Assembly (NCBI GenBank): GCA_020630975.1
Contig: JAHDID010000003.1
Location: 200,474 to 264,473 of the forward strand
Direction of reading: 5' to 3'
Source of the DNA: Verrucomicrobiota bacterium
GTDB lineage: Bacteria; Verrucomicrobiota; Verrucomicrobiia; Verrucomicrobiales; DEV007
Length of the DNA: 64,000 nt
The notes beneath the pieces were generated by a model. That model was not told the DNA's origin. It ran no database searches and was given only the letters and a program-made list of their open reading frames with translations. Of this stretch, positions 26,826 to 35,695 are shown in pieces. Each line of letters begins with the position of its first letter. Positions within the stretch are counted from its first letter, which is position 1. A program made the translations under genes and the position numbers.

Positions 26826-28097
26826 CTATTTCTCTAGCGCCCGAAATGCCCGCTGGCTGTGCTCTCGCGCAATACGATTACCGATCTGGCGAGACACTTC
26901 GGTGATGGCGGGTTTGAGAAAGCGTCCCATGCCTTGGTCTTTCAACAGGGATCGAGCTTCTGCTTTTGATAGCTGGCTGGACATGGCGTCCTCGAGCTGC
27001 TGCATCTGGCTGGGACTGACCAGCTCTGCGCGGTGGACGAACACTCGGACTAATTCGGAGGGCTGTGGCGATATCTCGATCGGCACTAGGGTGTCGACGA
27101 TCTCGCGTGGGACAATGGAGAATGCGCGCAAGCCAGGCTCGGCGAACCAGTGCTTTTTCCAAGTGTCGATCATCACTCGTGCCTCATCCGCTGTGAGTCC
27201 CTCCTCTATCATAGCGCGATGGATGGACTCGTGGAGGCCTTGTTGCTCAGTTTGCTCTAGTTTGGCGATTTCGAAATCAAGATGCCCTCCATCCTCTACA
27301 GGTCGATTCAGCTTTTGCCAAGCAAAGGAGTCGGCCTTGCGATTGTCGACTAGCCATACCGCGCCGACCTTAGCATCAGCAGAGTAGCGTACCATACCAG
27401 CACTAGGCATCGTCACGGGGCTACTTACGGAAGTGTGGCTGGCACCTCGGTAGAAGATGAATTTCTCATGCTCAATCGGGCGGGCGTCGCCATTGGGTTT
27501 TACGGCCACATAGGCAGCATTTGGCACATCGCGAGCGATGTAGTAGTGGTTGTCTGGCTTTTCGGAGTCTACTGGTAGCGAGAGCTTGCCAGCCTCTGCA
27601 GGCGGTAGCAAATCGGCTCGCCAACCGACCTGATAGCGGGTCATCGGTATCGGCCGGGATGTGTTTTCGAGTAGTTTGACTTTTTGGGGAAAGGGATAGA
27701 CCTCGGTGATGTGCCCCTCTTGCATCGACACATCGACCTCTACCTGCTGTGGGGTGTCGGTATAGAAATAAATAACTGGCGTCTCCATGCGTAATGAATA
27801 AACACCAAACTTGCTACCCAATCCTGGCTTGACAAAATCCGGCAACTCAGACACTGCGCCCTCAGTCGCAGGGTTGTACCACGATAGGTTATTCCCCTTG
27901 GGTAGGTGGAAAGTCGTAAATGTCCCCCACTCGTGAATATCTAATCGGGGCGGTACTTCGCTATCTTCTGCCAAGCTGATACCTAGACTAAGCAGACAAA
28001 GACAAAATAAAGTAAGTGGGAAATACCATGGGCTAGCCGACGGATGAATTGGGGAATCTGTCATGGATTCATCATGAATCCGAGCTTCACTGTCCAC
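26826..28097 (-). CDS. Secreted protein of unknown function with HEWGTFT motif
   Basis: A 423-residue protein (or 413 from the second methionine). A hydrophobic signal segment (YFPLTLFCLCLLSLGISLAE) is followed by DIHEWGTFT (residues ~53-61), a motif I associate with uncharacterised secreted proteins of PVC-group bacteria. Beta-rich sequence follows (SLRMETPVIYFYTDTPQQVE, VGAVWLVDNRKADSFAWQKL). A helical C-terminal part ends with repeated QLEDAMSSQLSKAEARS-like helices. The stop directly abuts the DUF433 frame, but signal and function differ, so co-regulation is doubtful. Confidence 0.7.
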   Translation of the reverse strand: MDSEARIHDESMTDSPIHPSASPWYFPLTLFCLCLLSLGISLAEDSEVPPRLDIHEWGTFTTFHLPKGNNLSWYNPATEGAVSELPDFVKPGLGSKFGVYSLRMETPVIYFYTDTPQQVEVDVSMQEGHITEVYPFPQKVKLLENTSRPIPMTRYQVGWRADLLPPAEAGKLSLPVDSEKPDNHYYIARDVPNAAYVAVKPNGDARPIEHEKFIFYRGASHTSVSSPVTMPSAGMVRYSADAKVGAVWLVDNRKADSFAWQKLNRPVEDGGHLDFEIAKLEQTEQQGLHESIHRAMIEEGLTADEARVMIDTWKKHWFAEPGLRAFSIVPREIVDTLVPIEISPQPSELVRVFVHRAELVSPSQMQQLEDAMSSQLSKAEARSLLKDQGMGRFLKPAITEVSRQIGNRIAREHSQRAFRALEK

Positions 28098-28146
28098 CAG
28101 TTTAAAGTTGTAAGATATTTGTCAGCGGGCTCTATGGGCAGCTCCA

Positions 28147-28887
28147 TCACTTGCCACGCTTCACTGCCTCATTGACCATGTGGGTGAAGATCTTTTGGCG
28201 TTTCTCCCCGCTGATGCCATTGTTTTTGAAGCCGACCATCCTGCGGAGGATCTCCTCACGTGTGGAGCCGCCGACACTCATCAGTTTCTTTTGTAGTTCC
28301 TGAGGCATAGGACCACCGAAACCATCGGACGAAAAATCGCCGTTAGGATTTTTGGCGAAACGACGGATTTCGTCTTCTTGATTTGAAGAGATGGGGCGTT
28401 TGCCGGGCTTCATGGGTTTGATGCTCGGCGCTGATGGTTTTTTGGGAATCTCTTCGTAGCGGACAGATACCAGTTCTCCCGAATTGTTTTCCAGCCGAGC
28501 GGTCATTGACTCAAAGTCTTTCTCGTCGCCACGCACGTCGACGAGTTTCCAGCCATCGGGATCATTAGGATTGGCGGTCTCGGCGACTACACGAGAGGCT
28601 CGGCTTTCGGGATCGTAAAGTGTCGCATAGGTAGCTCCATCGATACGGCTGAAGCCAGTGAGAATCATAGAGCCGCCAGCCTCCACAGTGCGCTGAAAGG
28701 GTGACTGCTTGAGCAATCCGGCAAAATGCTGCTGATCCACAGCCGCTGGCAAGCCATAGCGAGGTGCAGGTATGCCATCGGCTAATACGGCGGGCCCTAA
28801 GAACCCGCAGAAACATAGACCAACGATGATGACAATGACTGTGAGTTTCGCTTTCAATCTAGCCGAACAGTCGATGCGAACCGCCAT
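28147..28887 (-). CDS. Secreted protein of unknown function
   Basis: A 246-residue protein from ATG 28887. This start was chosen over the longer frame to 29040 because it lies past the histidine kinase stop and gives a good signal segment (LTVIVIIVGLCFCGFLGPAV, ending LADG). The mature part starts IPAPRYGLPAAVDQQHF and has a Pro/Lys-rich linker (KPSAPSIKPMKPGKRPI). A helical C-terminus has STREEILRRMVGFKNNGISG. No family was recognised. It directly follows the hybrid kinase on the same strand (34 bp gap). Confidence 0.6.
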   Translation of the reverse strand: MAVRIDCSARLKAKLTVIVIIVGLCFCGFLGPAVLADGIPAPRYGLPAAVDQQHFAGLLKQSPFQRTVEAGGSMILTGFSRIDGATYATLYDPESRASRVVAETANPNDPDGWKLVDVRGDEKDFESMTARLENNSGELVSVRYEEIPKKPSAPSIKPMKPGKRPISSNQEDEIRRFAKNPNGDFSSDGFGGPMPQELQKKLMSVGGSTREEILRRMVGFKNNGISGEKRQKIFTHMVNEAVKRGK

Positions 28888-28921
28888 CTGTCCACCTACC
28901 TGATCACTCCATACACACCTG

Positions 28922-30754
28922 CTAGCCGCATAGTGCGATCTCGACCTGTTTTTTGACATCACGGATATCGAATGGCTTTGCGATAAAGCCATCGATGACC
29001 GAGCTAGCTTCCTCCATCGATGCGCTATCGGCCAGTGCATCTGCCGATACGGAAAGGATCACGGGTGAATCCTGCTCCTGCTTTTCTGCTAGGCTTTTGA
29101 TCTCTCGGGCTGCGCCGTAGCCATCGAGATTGGGCATGCGCTTGTCCATCAGGATCAGGCTCGGATTGTGCTCGCGCCATTGCTCGATCGCCTGCAGGCC
29201 ATCGGCGGCCTCTACAGTTTTCACTTTCAGGCTTTTGAGCACGGTCTTCAGCAATAGACGATTGCTCTGGATATCGTCGACCACCAGCACGCATTCATCT
29301 GACAGGCTGGCTGCGGCAGCTTTGGTTTCGCTAGTGGAGACATCATCTGCGCGGGATGCCGCCGGGCGTGCCTCTGGCTGGGCTTCGACCACGGGGAAGG
29401 CGACCTGCAGGTAAAAGTAGCTACCAAAACCATACCTCGACTCGGCCTGCAGCTGGCCGCCCATCAGCTCTACGATCCTGCGGCTGATCGATAGGCCTAG
29501 GCCGGTGCCGCCTGCGGCCTGGCCACCGGTACATTGCTCGAATGGTCGGAAGAGTTTTTCCATCTCATTCTCTCGGATACCACAGCCGGTATCTCGCACA
29601 CCTAGGGTGAAGCAGCCATCCTCTGCCGCGTAGTCGCAGACCAGCGTCACGCTACCTTCCTTGGTGAATTTGACAGCATTGCCGAGGAGATTTAGCAGGA
29701 CTTGGCGCAGCTTCAGCGAGTCGACCTCGATCGTAGTCGGCGTGGCAGGATCGATCTCGAGGTCCATCGTCACCCCTTGGTCCTCGGCTCGGCTGCGGAT
29801 GAGATCGCGCACGGTCTCCAGCAGATTGCGCAGATTGACCGGCTCGGGCTCCAGCTCGAGTTGATTGGCCTCGATCTTCGACATATCGAGCACATCATTG
29901 ATCAGCAGCAGCAGGTGCTGTCCGCTGGAGTTGATGCGTTTGATGTTTTCCACACAGTGCTCGGGCACCGATTTATCCCCCTCTAAGACTTGGCTAAAAC
30001 CGATCACCGAATTAAGCGGCGTACGGATCTCGTGACTGATATTGGCGAGGAAGGCTGACTTCGAGCGTGATGCCGCCTCGGCTCGATCTGCAGCGATCTG
30101 CTTCTCCTCTGCGAGAGCCGCTAGTTCCTCGGCCTGAGCACTGATTTTCGAATTCGACTCCTCGAGCTGGCCAATGATCGCTGTGGTTTTTTCCGTCGAT
30201 TCTCTCAAGGCTCGAGCGATGACGACATTAAAGAAAAACACACAAGGAAAGAAAGCCATCGTCAGCCAGTGGATATCGTCTGCTCCACCGTAGGCATTGA
30301 GCTTCAGTAGGTAGTAACCAGTGAGAGTGAAAAAGACCACGCTATTGATCAAGCTCACCACGACAGCCATAGCGTGAAACACGACCGAAGAACCGACCGC
30401 CATCAAAAAGAAGCAAAACAAGAAGACTGCAGGGGACTGCTCTGCACTATTGATCGGGAAGCATGCCACTGCCGAGATCGACACAGGCAATGCCACAGAG
30501 AGCAGTAGAAACCTGAGAGGGTAGGAGGAATCGCCCCCACGGCGGACCTGATTGATGCTAAGCCCCAGTCTGAGTAGCCAAATCACACCACAAGTGATCA
30601 TCCACACGCGCCCCCAAGCTATGGTGAGTACGCTATCTCTGGTGAGCAGTAGCATCAAAAATGCGACCAAGTAGAACAAGTTACCGAAAATACTATTACG
30701 GTAGACGATCTTGCTCCGGATCTGATTGATGCTGTCAGAACTAACGATGGACAT
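28922..30754 (-). CDS. Hybrid sensor histidine kinase with membrane sensor and receiver domain
   Basis: A 610-residue inner-membrane signalling protein. About six hydrophobic segments occupy residues 24-180. A coiled coil (185-230) leads into HisKA with FLANISHEIRTPLNSVIGFS (phospho-acceptor His241). The ATPase follows: N-box QVLLNLLGNAVKFT (351-364), G1 RDTGCGI (387-393) and G2 GGTGLGLSIS (415-424). A C-terminal receiver has VVDDIQSNRLL and the phospho-acceptor Asp537 in LILMDKRMPNLDG. No output domain is present, so signal probably passes to a phosphotransfer protein elsewhere. Divergent from the GNAT gene. Confidence 0.94.
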   Translation of the reverse strand: MSIVSSDSINQIRSKIVYRNSIFGNLFYLVAFLMLLLTRDSVLTIAWGRVWMITCGVIWLLRLGLSINQVRRGGDSSYPLRFLLLSVALPVSISAVACFPINSAEQSPAVFLFCFFLMAVGSSVVFHAMAVVVSLINSVVFFTLTGYYLLKLNAYGGADDIHWLTMAFFPCVFFFNVVIARALRESTEKTTAIIGQLEESNSKISAQAEELAALAEEKQIAADRAEAASRSKSAFLANISHEIRTPLNSVIGFSQVLEGDKSVPEHCVENIKRINSSGQHLLLLINDVLDMSKIEANQLELEPEPVNLRNLLETVRDLIRSRAEDQGVTMDLEIDPATPTTIEVDSLKLRQVLLNLLGNAVKFTKEGSVTLVCDYAAEDGCFTLGVRDTGCGIRENEMEKLFRPFEQCTGGQAAGGTGLGLSISRRIVELMGGQLQAESRYGFGSYFYLQVAFPVVEAQPEARPAASRADDVSTSETKAAAASLSDECVLVVDDIQSNRLLLKTVLKSLKVKTVEAADGLQAIEQWREHNPSLILMDKRMPNLDGYGAAREIKSLAEKQEQDSPVILSVSADALADSASMEEASSVIDGFIAKPFDIRDVKKQVEIALCG

Positions 30755-30906
30755 GGCTTGGGTTTTTGTAAAAATACGCTAATTTTTAAATTTTGCAGAT
30801 TTTTTTGATAATTGTATTACCCAGGCAATCACCTAGAGAAGTCTGGTCTTTTTAGCTTGGAATGCACCGACTGGCATTGTCTGCTCCTTAGCCACCCACA
30901 TCTATC

Positions 30907-31938
30907 ATGCCAAGACGCTCACCCCATCTCGACGACATAGTCTTTTACTCGATCGAATCAAAGGATAGAAACGTTGGGGCCAAACTATTCCTAGCGCTGC
31001 TCTTTGCTGCCAGCATCTGCCTGGTTATGCTCAAATATTTCCCAACCAATTCACTGGGAAACATGGCTTTTTGGGTAGTTGGTGCGTTTGTTCTCGTCTT
31101 TTCTTATCTCTCGATGCAGCAGACTGCGATCCTGAGGATAGGCACTCTGCACTACGATGGTGGCCTGTCTCAGACGACCATCGCGTATGACAGCATTAGC
31201 GAATTTAGCTTAGACACGGAAAACAATCTCCACATCAAACTCAGAGATGGCACCAGCAAAGTCATCGCCTTCAAAAAATTTGAAGCCGACGAAGTGGCAC
31301 ACTTCCATCAAATGCTGCACATGATCCTGAGCGTCCACCAAAAAGAAGGTGCGCTATCGATCCCCATGTTTTCGAAAGTCGAGATCGATACCGAAAGGCT
31401 CCACATCCGACCGGCCAAATACTCCGATAGGCACGCTATATCTGCGATGAAACTCGCCGACAGCAACCAGAGGTATCAGCTCTACCACCCGACTCCCGAT
31501 CATCTCTCGGATGAAATCAATGATTTCAATGCCTTGGCGAACGGCAACTATCCTCTCTATTGGACATTGGCGATTACCGACAAACAGACCAGCGACTATG
31601 TGGGCGAGCTGATTTTTTGGATGAGCCACGATACCTTCATGAAACGCGCAGCGGAGATCGGCATCAGCATCGTAGAAGAAAGGCAAAGCCAAGGCTATGC
31701 CTCCGAAGCTATCGCCGGTCTTCTAGACTATGCGAAAGAGCACACCAACATCAATAAAGCCACAGCTAGCTGCTTCGCTCACAACACAGCCTGCGCCAAA
31801 GCGATGCAACGCGCAGGCCTGACCCAAGTCGGTAGGCAGAATGACTACTGGGTGAAAGATGGGGAATGGGTAGATTCGCTAAACTTCGAGATCTTACTCC
31901 GAGAAGATGATAATGAGACCTCGAAGGAAAACGCTTAA
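30907..31938 (+). CDS. Membrane-anchored protein with C-terminal GNAT acetyltransferase domain
   Basis: A 343-residue fusion. Two hydrophobic segments (AKLFLALLFAASICLVMLKY and NMAFWVVGAFVLVFSYLS, residues ~27-70) are followed by a short beta domain (GLSQTTIAYDSISEFSLDTE) resembling a bacterial PH-like fold. A RimJ/RimL-type GNAT domain (~165-330) follows: IDTERLHIRPAKYSDRHAIS, then a GELIFWMSHDTF strand, GISIVEERQSQGYASEAIAG (acetyl-CoA loop) and NTACAKAMQRAGLTQVG. The combination is unusual because most GNATs are soluble. The substrate is unknown. Confidence 0.82.
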   Translation: MPRRSPHLDDIVFYSIESKDRNVGAKLFLALLFAASICLVMLKYFPTNSLGNMAFWVVGAFVLVFSYLSMQQTAILRIGTLHYDGGLSQTTIAYDSISEFSLDTENNLHIKLRDGTSKVIAFKKFEADEVAHFHQMLHMILSVHQKEGALSIPMFSKVEIDTERLHIRPAKYSDRHAISAMKLADSNQRYQLYHPTPDHLSDEINDFNALANGNYPLYWTLAITDKQTSDYVGELIFWMSHDTFMKRAAEIGISIVEERQSQGYASEAIAGLLDYAKEHTNINKATASCFAHNTACAKAMQRAGLTQVGRQNDYWVKDGEWVDSLNFEILLREDDNETSKENA

Positions 31939-32468
31939 TCAATCAGTCGCCGCACACCATTCATCGCTTCGTCGAGAAATTTCCGATCGCGAGAGATCCG
32001 AGCAAAGGTGATGCCCCCCTCCAGGCTGGCAAAGATCAGGTAGGCTAGGCTAGCCGCTTCGTCCGTATCTCTGCCGCGGTGCTCGAGGGCTGACTTGAGC
32101 CATGTTTGATTGGCTTTGGCAAAATCACCAATCCTCTGCGCAACAGTCTCGGTGAGCAGCTCGGCCTCGGTCGCCAACACCGCGCACAGGCACATACCCT
32201 GCCCAGTCCCTAGAGCGGCATCAAAAGCCTGTAGGTAGCGATCCAGAGCACCACTATCGCCGGCATCGCCAATCGCCTCGAAAAACTGCTCGCAATAGCG
32301 CTCGGTAGCAGCCAACACGAGGTCATCTTTATTGGGGAAATGGTAATGCACTGATGCGCTTTTGATATCCAGCTGATCAGCGATCGAACGAAAGCTGAAC
32401 GCACTGTAGCCGCCAGATTTGATAGCGGTTTCGGCACAATCTAGGATCTGCTGACGGGTGGCATTCAT
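31935..32468 (-). CDS. TetR family transcriptional repressor
   Basis: A 177-residue regulator from ATG 32468; the frame runs further upstream but that part overlaps the preceding gene. The DNA-binding helix-turn-helix is TAIKSGGYSAFSFRSIADQL followed by DIKSASVHYHFPNKDDLV, the classic TetR pattern. The C-terminal domain (NQTWLKSALEHRGRDTDEAA) would bind a small inducer. It is the last gene of a four-gene unit headed by an SDR gene, and overlaps the convergent GNAT gene by 4 bp. Two palindromes upstream of the SDR gene are candidate operators. Confidence 0.92.
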   Translation of the reverse strand: MNATRQQILDCAETAIKSGGYSAFSFRSIADQLDIKSASVHYHFPNKDDLVLAATERYCEQFFEAIGDAGDSGALDRYLQAFDAALGTGQGMCLCAVLATEAELLTETVAQRIGDFAKANQTWLKSALEHRGRDTDEAASLAYLIFASLEGGITFARISRDRKFLDEAMNGVRRLID

Positions 32469-32473
32469 TTCAG

Positions 32474-33388
32474 TTAAAACTTCTCGGCCAGCGACTGTAA
32501 GTGCTGGACCGAAGTGCCGCAACACCCACCCAAGATCGGCACCGAGAATTTTCCCTGAAAGCGCAGCATCGACTCTGTCCACTCATCCACCGAGTCAGCC
32601 ACGGTCCGATCGCTACCCTCGATCTGGCGCACATCTTTCGATGAGCCATTAGCTTGGATCCCGATGAGCCGGTCTAGTTCGCTGCCTGTATAGCTATTGA
32701 GATAAAAGCTAGGATGTGTGCAGTTCACAAAATAGCCGAGCGGCTTATTCTGAATCTTCGAATCGGTATCGACCTGATCAAAAGCTTCAGGTAGACGGGC
32801 CCCATCGAGGACTACCCCATCGGTAGCTGTGCAAAAACTGATGATATAGGGCACCTCCGACCGACCGATCGCTCTGGCGATGCCGATAGCCTCGCTCACA
32901 GCAGGCATGGTCTGCACCATGAGATAGTCGACTCCCGCCTCGATCAGCTGCGAGATCTGTGCCGAGTGAAACTCCTCTGCCTCAGCTGCGGATAGTGCTA
33001 GATCGGCTCGGTAGCAGTCATTCCGCGGACCGACCAAAGCACCAATGGACAGGGGCGCGGATACCGGATACTCCGCACGAATCGAGCGCAGAAAATCGAC
33101 CGCGTCGGTATTGATCGAAGCAGGGACTCTCGCCTCGCGTACCCTGTCGGCATCGAGTCGCCAGGTAGGAGCCATCAGTAAAAGTGGTCTAGCCGCACGG
33201 ATCGCTACACCGATGTAGCTACGGTAGATATCGGCCAGAGCTGTAGTCGCATCAGCAGGGCCGTAGATCAGCGGAGTATTGAATAAAGTCGGGTGCAGCT
33301 CGATACCCGCCTGATGACTGAGCGGCTCGGATACCGCGCACTCGATGAGCATACCCTCTCCTTTGTCTAACCATTCTACTATCATCAC
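32474..33388 (-). CDS. Homocysteine S-methyltransferase family protein
   Basis: A 304-residue protein of the zinc-dependent homocysteine/selenocysteine methyltransferase family. The expected zinc ligands are in YFVNCTHPSF and in ILGGCCGTSVQHL near the C-terminus. Other family blocks are LIECAVSEPLSHQAGIELHP, SIGALVGPRNDCY and EAGVDYLMVQTMPAVSEAIG. Family members methylate homocysteine or related thiols using S-methylmethionine or betaine-like donors; the donor cannot be read here. Within the SDR-AhpD-TetR unit it may act on a thiol or sulfur compound rather than in basic methionine synthesis. Confidence 0.88.
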   Translation of the reverse strand: MMIVEWLDKGEGMLIECAVSEPLSHQAGIELHPTLFNTPLIYGPADATTALADIYRSYIGVAIRAARPLLLMAPTWRLDADRVREARVPASINTDAVDFLRSIRAEYPVSAPLSIGALVGPRNDCYRADLALSAAEAEEFHSAQISQLIEAGVDYLMVQTMPAVSEAIGIARAIGRSEVPYIISFCTATDGVVLDGARLPEAFDQVDTDSKIQNKPLGYFVNCTHPSFYLNSYTGSELDRLIGIQANGSSKDVRQIEGSDRTVADSVDEWTESMLRFQGKFSVPILGGCCGTSVQHLQSLAEKF

Positions 33389-33450
33389 TCAATACCCACC
33401 GATCTACCCACACACACGACAAGGCACATGGGTAGACCGATAGACTGTAG

Positions 33451-33471
33451 CATGACCTTTGCAGGGTCATG
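33451..33471. repeat. Hairpin between AhpD-like and methyltransferase genes
   Basis: CATGACC and GGTCATG form a 7-bp stem around a 7-base loop. A second partial repeat (TCTACCCA/TGGGTAGA) lies nearby at ~33400-33435. Either could be a weak terminator or attenuation point inside the operon. Confidence 0.35.
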
Positions 33472-33491
33472 ATTCAAGAGCCACCAGAAAC

Positions 33492-33806
33492 TCACTCGTC
33501 AAACAAGTGGGTCGCATGAGTCACTGCACCACCTGCGCGTATGGCAGCAGCTATGTATGCCACCTCTGCGAGTTCTTGATCGCTGGCACCCGCTTCTCGG
33601 GCTGCTTGGCCATGTACCTCTAGGCAATAGCCACATTGAGTCGTCAGACCAACTGCCAAAGCGATTAGCTCCTTGTACTTTTTAGGAATCACACCGTCGT
33701 CGTCGAAGGCTGCCTGATTGAATTCCCAAAAAGCGGTATTTGTAGCACCTGCTTCTTTGAGGTTATGAAGCTTCTTTAGATTATCTGGCGAAAACATAAG
33801 TATCAC
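33492..33806 (-). CDS. Carboxymuconolactone decarboxylase / AhpD-like protein
   Basis: A 104-residue protein with the AhpD core motif CGYCLEVHGQAAREAGAS: two cysteines in CxxC and a histidine three residues later. The flanks are PKKYKELIALAVGLTTQ and ELAEVAYIAAAIRAGGAV. Such small proteins form helical hexamers and act as disulfide reductases, usually in peroxide or alkylhydroperoxide defence. It starts 22 bp after the SDR stop, so both are one transcript. Confidence 0.92.
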   Translation of the reverse strand: MILMFSPDNLKKLHNLKEAGATNTAFWEFNQAAFDDDGVIPKKYKELIALAVGLTTQCGYCLEVHGQAAREAGASDQELAEVAYIAAAIRAGGAVTHATHLFDE

Positions 33807-33828
33807 TGAGTTTCGGTTAGTCCCCGCT

Positions 33829-34593
33829 TTAGCTATTTCTACCAGCCATCACACCGCCATCGATATCCCAGATCGCACCCGTCACCCACGCTGTCTCATC
33901 GCTGAGCAACAGATCGATAGAGGATGCGACATCCTCGGGGCGGCCGACACGACCGATCGGGTGGAAGCCGTCGAACCCAGCGAGTGTCTCCTCGATCTGA
34001 TCTTCCTCGATGAAGGATTTGTAAATCGTAGTCACCACGACAGCCGGTGAGACCGCGTTGACTCGTATGCCGTGGTCAGCTAGCTCCATGGCGAGATGTT
34101 GCGTCAGGCTGTGCAGCCCAGCTTTGGCCATCGAGTAAGAGCTGGATGGAGTGGCTTTGATAGCTTGCTTGGCCCACATGGAGCCGATATTTACGATCGA
34201 TCCGGATCGGTGCTGCTGCATGTTCTGTGCCACCGCTTGAGTGATGAAGAAGGTAGCTTCATTCAGATCATGGTAGGCGCTGTAGTCCTCGCGGCCCTGC
34301 TCGAGGAATGGTTTAGGAGAGAAGTACCCGGCTGCATTGACGAGCCCTGCGATGTGTCTGGTATCAGCATTGATCTGGGCAATCAGTTTGTCGACCTGGT
34401 AGGGATCGTATAGATCGCAGGAGATCAGCTCCACTGGTGCTTCTCCAGCCTCGGCGAGCTCGGCTTTGGTGGCATCCAGCCCTGCTTGACCTCTAGCCAC
34501 GAGAGTGACGGGTTCGCCGCGACCGACGAGTCTCTTTGCTGTGGCCAATGCCATTCCTTTGGAGCCCCCGATGAGATAAGTTGTTCGATTCAT
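33829..34593 (-). CDS. Short-chain dehydrogenase/reductase
   Basis: A 254-residue NAD(P)-binding SDR. The coenzyme motif is GGSKGMALA near residue 9-17, a TGxxxGxG variant. LVNAAGYFSPKPF corresponds to the NNAG region. The catalytic Tyr and Lys are in SSSYSMAKAGLHSLTQHLAM, with a serine in NIGSMWAKQ. The C-terminal WVTGAIWDIDGG block is typical. It is the first gene of the probable TetR-controlled unit. Confidence 0.93.
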   Translation of the reverse strand: MNRTTYLIGGSKGMALATAKRLVGRGEPVTLVARGQAGLDATKAELAEAGEAPVELISCDLYDPYQVDKLIAQINADTRHIAGLVNAAGYFSPKPFLEQGREDYSAYHDLNEATFFITQAVAQNMQQHRSGSIVNIGSMWAKQAIKATPSSSYSMAKAGLHSLTQHLAMELADHGIRVNAVSPAVVVTTIYKSFIEEDQIEETLAGFDGFHPIGRVGRPEDVASSIDLLLSDETAWVTGAIWDIDGGVMAGRNS

Positions 34594-34621
34594 AGTTAGT
34601 TGGTTGTTTCACTTAAACCCT

Positions 34622-34673
34622 ACCTATCACCAGGTAGGTTGTGCAAATTCTAAACTACCTATCAGTAGATAGG
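34622..34673. promoter_or_regulatory. Two operator-like palindromes upstream of the SDR operon
   Basis: ACCTATCACCAGGTAGGT (34622-34639) is an imperfect palindrome and CCTATCAGTAGATAGG (34658-34673) a perfect one with a 4-base centre. Both contain CTACCTATCA in the same orientation, 36 bp apart. They lie 29-80 bp upstream of the SDR start codon, where a TetR repressor would block transcription. The TetR gene at the end of the unit is the natural candidate. Confidence 0.6.
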
Positions 34674-34768
34674 CAAGTAATTTTTTAAAAACGAGGCCAC
34701 TTTTGCCTCGTCGAATTGAGTGCAGAACCGCCCTGCTGCAGAGCGGCTCTCTATTTTTATCGCCTCGC

Positions 34769-35539
34769 TTACAGCTCTTTCACACGAATGTTGCGGAAGT
34801 GGATAGTGCCCTGCTTGCCCGAGTGGATCTGCAGGCTGAAGAAGCCCTTCAAATACTCCTCGGTCTGCCAGTGGGCGGCAGGCTGCCCATTCAGCCAGGT
34901 CTTGATGGTAGTGCCCTTGGCCTGGATGGTGATGCGATTCCACTCACCCTGCGGCTTGATCGCTTTGCGAGTGTCTTCGTGAGCGCTCAGCCACATGGGA
35001 TAAATCCAGCCCCCAGCACTTTGGCCATAGATACCGCCAGTCCAGTAGCGTTGTTTGTCGTAGCCCTCTACCTCACACTGAGGCCCATAGACCGTCTCGG
35101 TGCCCTCTTTTTTACCCGGCTTGGCCGCAGCGCGAAACATGATGCCAGTGTTACCATCGACGGCGTGCTTCAGCTCTGCGGTGAAGACGAAATCACCGTA
35201 GTCGTTTTTGTCCGTCGAGAGATAGGTACTAGGCGAGCCCTTCACGCAGGTGCCGACGATTTCGCCATCCTTCACCTCATAGGTACACGTGCCCCCCTTT
35301 GGCGTCCAGCCCACCAGATCTTTGCCATTGAACAGCTCGGTGAAGCCCTCTCCAGACGTCTCAGGCTCAGCATCGGTGTTGAGGAGCATCGCCTCTGGTT
35401 TGGGCACATTGGGCTGCTTCTTGTATTGGGCGATCCACTTTTGCTGAGACTCAGCGATTTCGTTTTTGGCAGCGTCCTGAGCCGACAGATACGAGCAGGC
35501 GATCAGGATTGAAAAAGTTGTTAGGGCAGTCTTCATCAT
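34769..35539 (-). CDS. Secreted DUF1080 (3-keto-disaccharide hydrolase-like) protein
   Basis: A 256-residue protein with an N-terminal signal segment (LTTFSILIACSYLSAQDA). The DUF1080 domain has its usual opening FTELFNGKDLVGWTPKGG, then YEVKDGEIVGTCVKGSPS, GNTGIMFRAA and a closing GTIHFRNIRVKEL. The fold is concanavalin-like, and some members hydrolyse 3-keto-glycosides. The neighbouring sulfatase carries a related domain at its C-terminus, so the two may act on the same polymer in the periplasm or outside. Confidence 0.92.
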   Translation of the reverse strand: MMKTALTTFSILIACSYLSAQDAAKNEIAESQQKWIAQYKKQPNVPKPEAMLLNTDAEPETSGEGFTELFNGKDLVGWTPKGGTCTYEVKDGEIVGTCVKGSPSTYLSTDKNDYGDFVFTAELKHAVDGNTGIMFRAAAKPGKKEGTETVYGPQCEVEGYDKQRYWTGGIYGQSAGGWIYPMWLSAHEDTRKAIKPQGEWNRITIQAKGTTIKTWLNGQPAAHWQTEEYLKGFFSLQIHSGKQGTIHFRNIRVKEL

Positions 35540-35567
35540 AATGAATGGTCGGTAGCATCGCTGAGAG

Positions 35568-35658
35568 CCTCGCGCAAAGCCGCAAAGACGCAGAGCAGTG
35601 CGGGTAGTCAGAATATCTGCTCACCGATAGTTCTGCGTCTTTGCGCCTCTGCGCGAGG
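35568..35658. repeat. GCGCAAAGxCGCAAAGACGC inverted repeat element, copy A
   Basis: CCTCGCGCAAAGCCGCAAAG... pairs with ...TCTTTGCGCCTCTGCGCGAGG across ~90 bp. A related element lies at 39458-39570. It occupies the gap between divergent DUF1080 and sulfatase genes. Confidence 0.75.
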
Positions 35659-35695
35659 TTTTACCGCGCTCGATCTGCCGCTACTCGTGTGGGGT

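Noticed and set aside
34703-35512. 269-residue rightward reading frame opposite the DUF1080 gene
   Set aside because: It is antisense to a well-supported secreted protein. It looks long only because of GC-rich codon bias.
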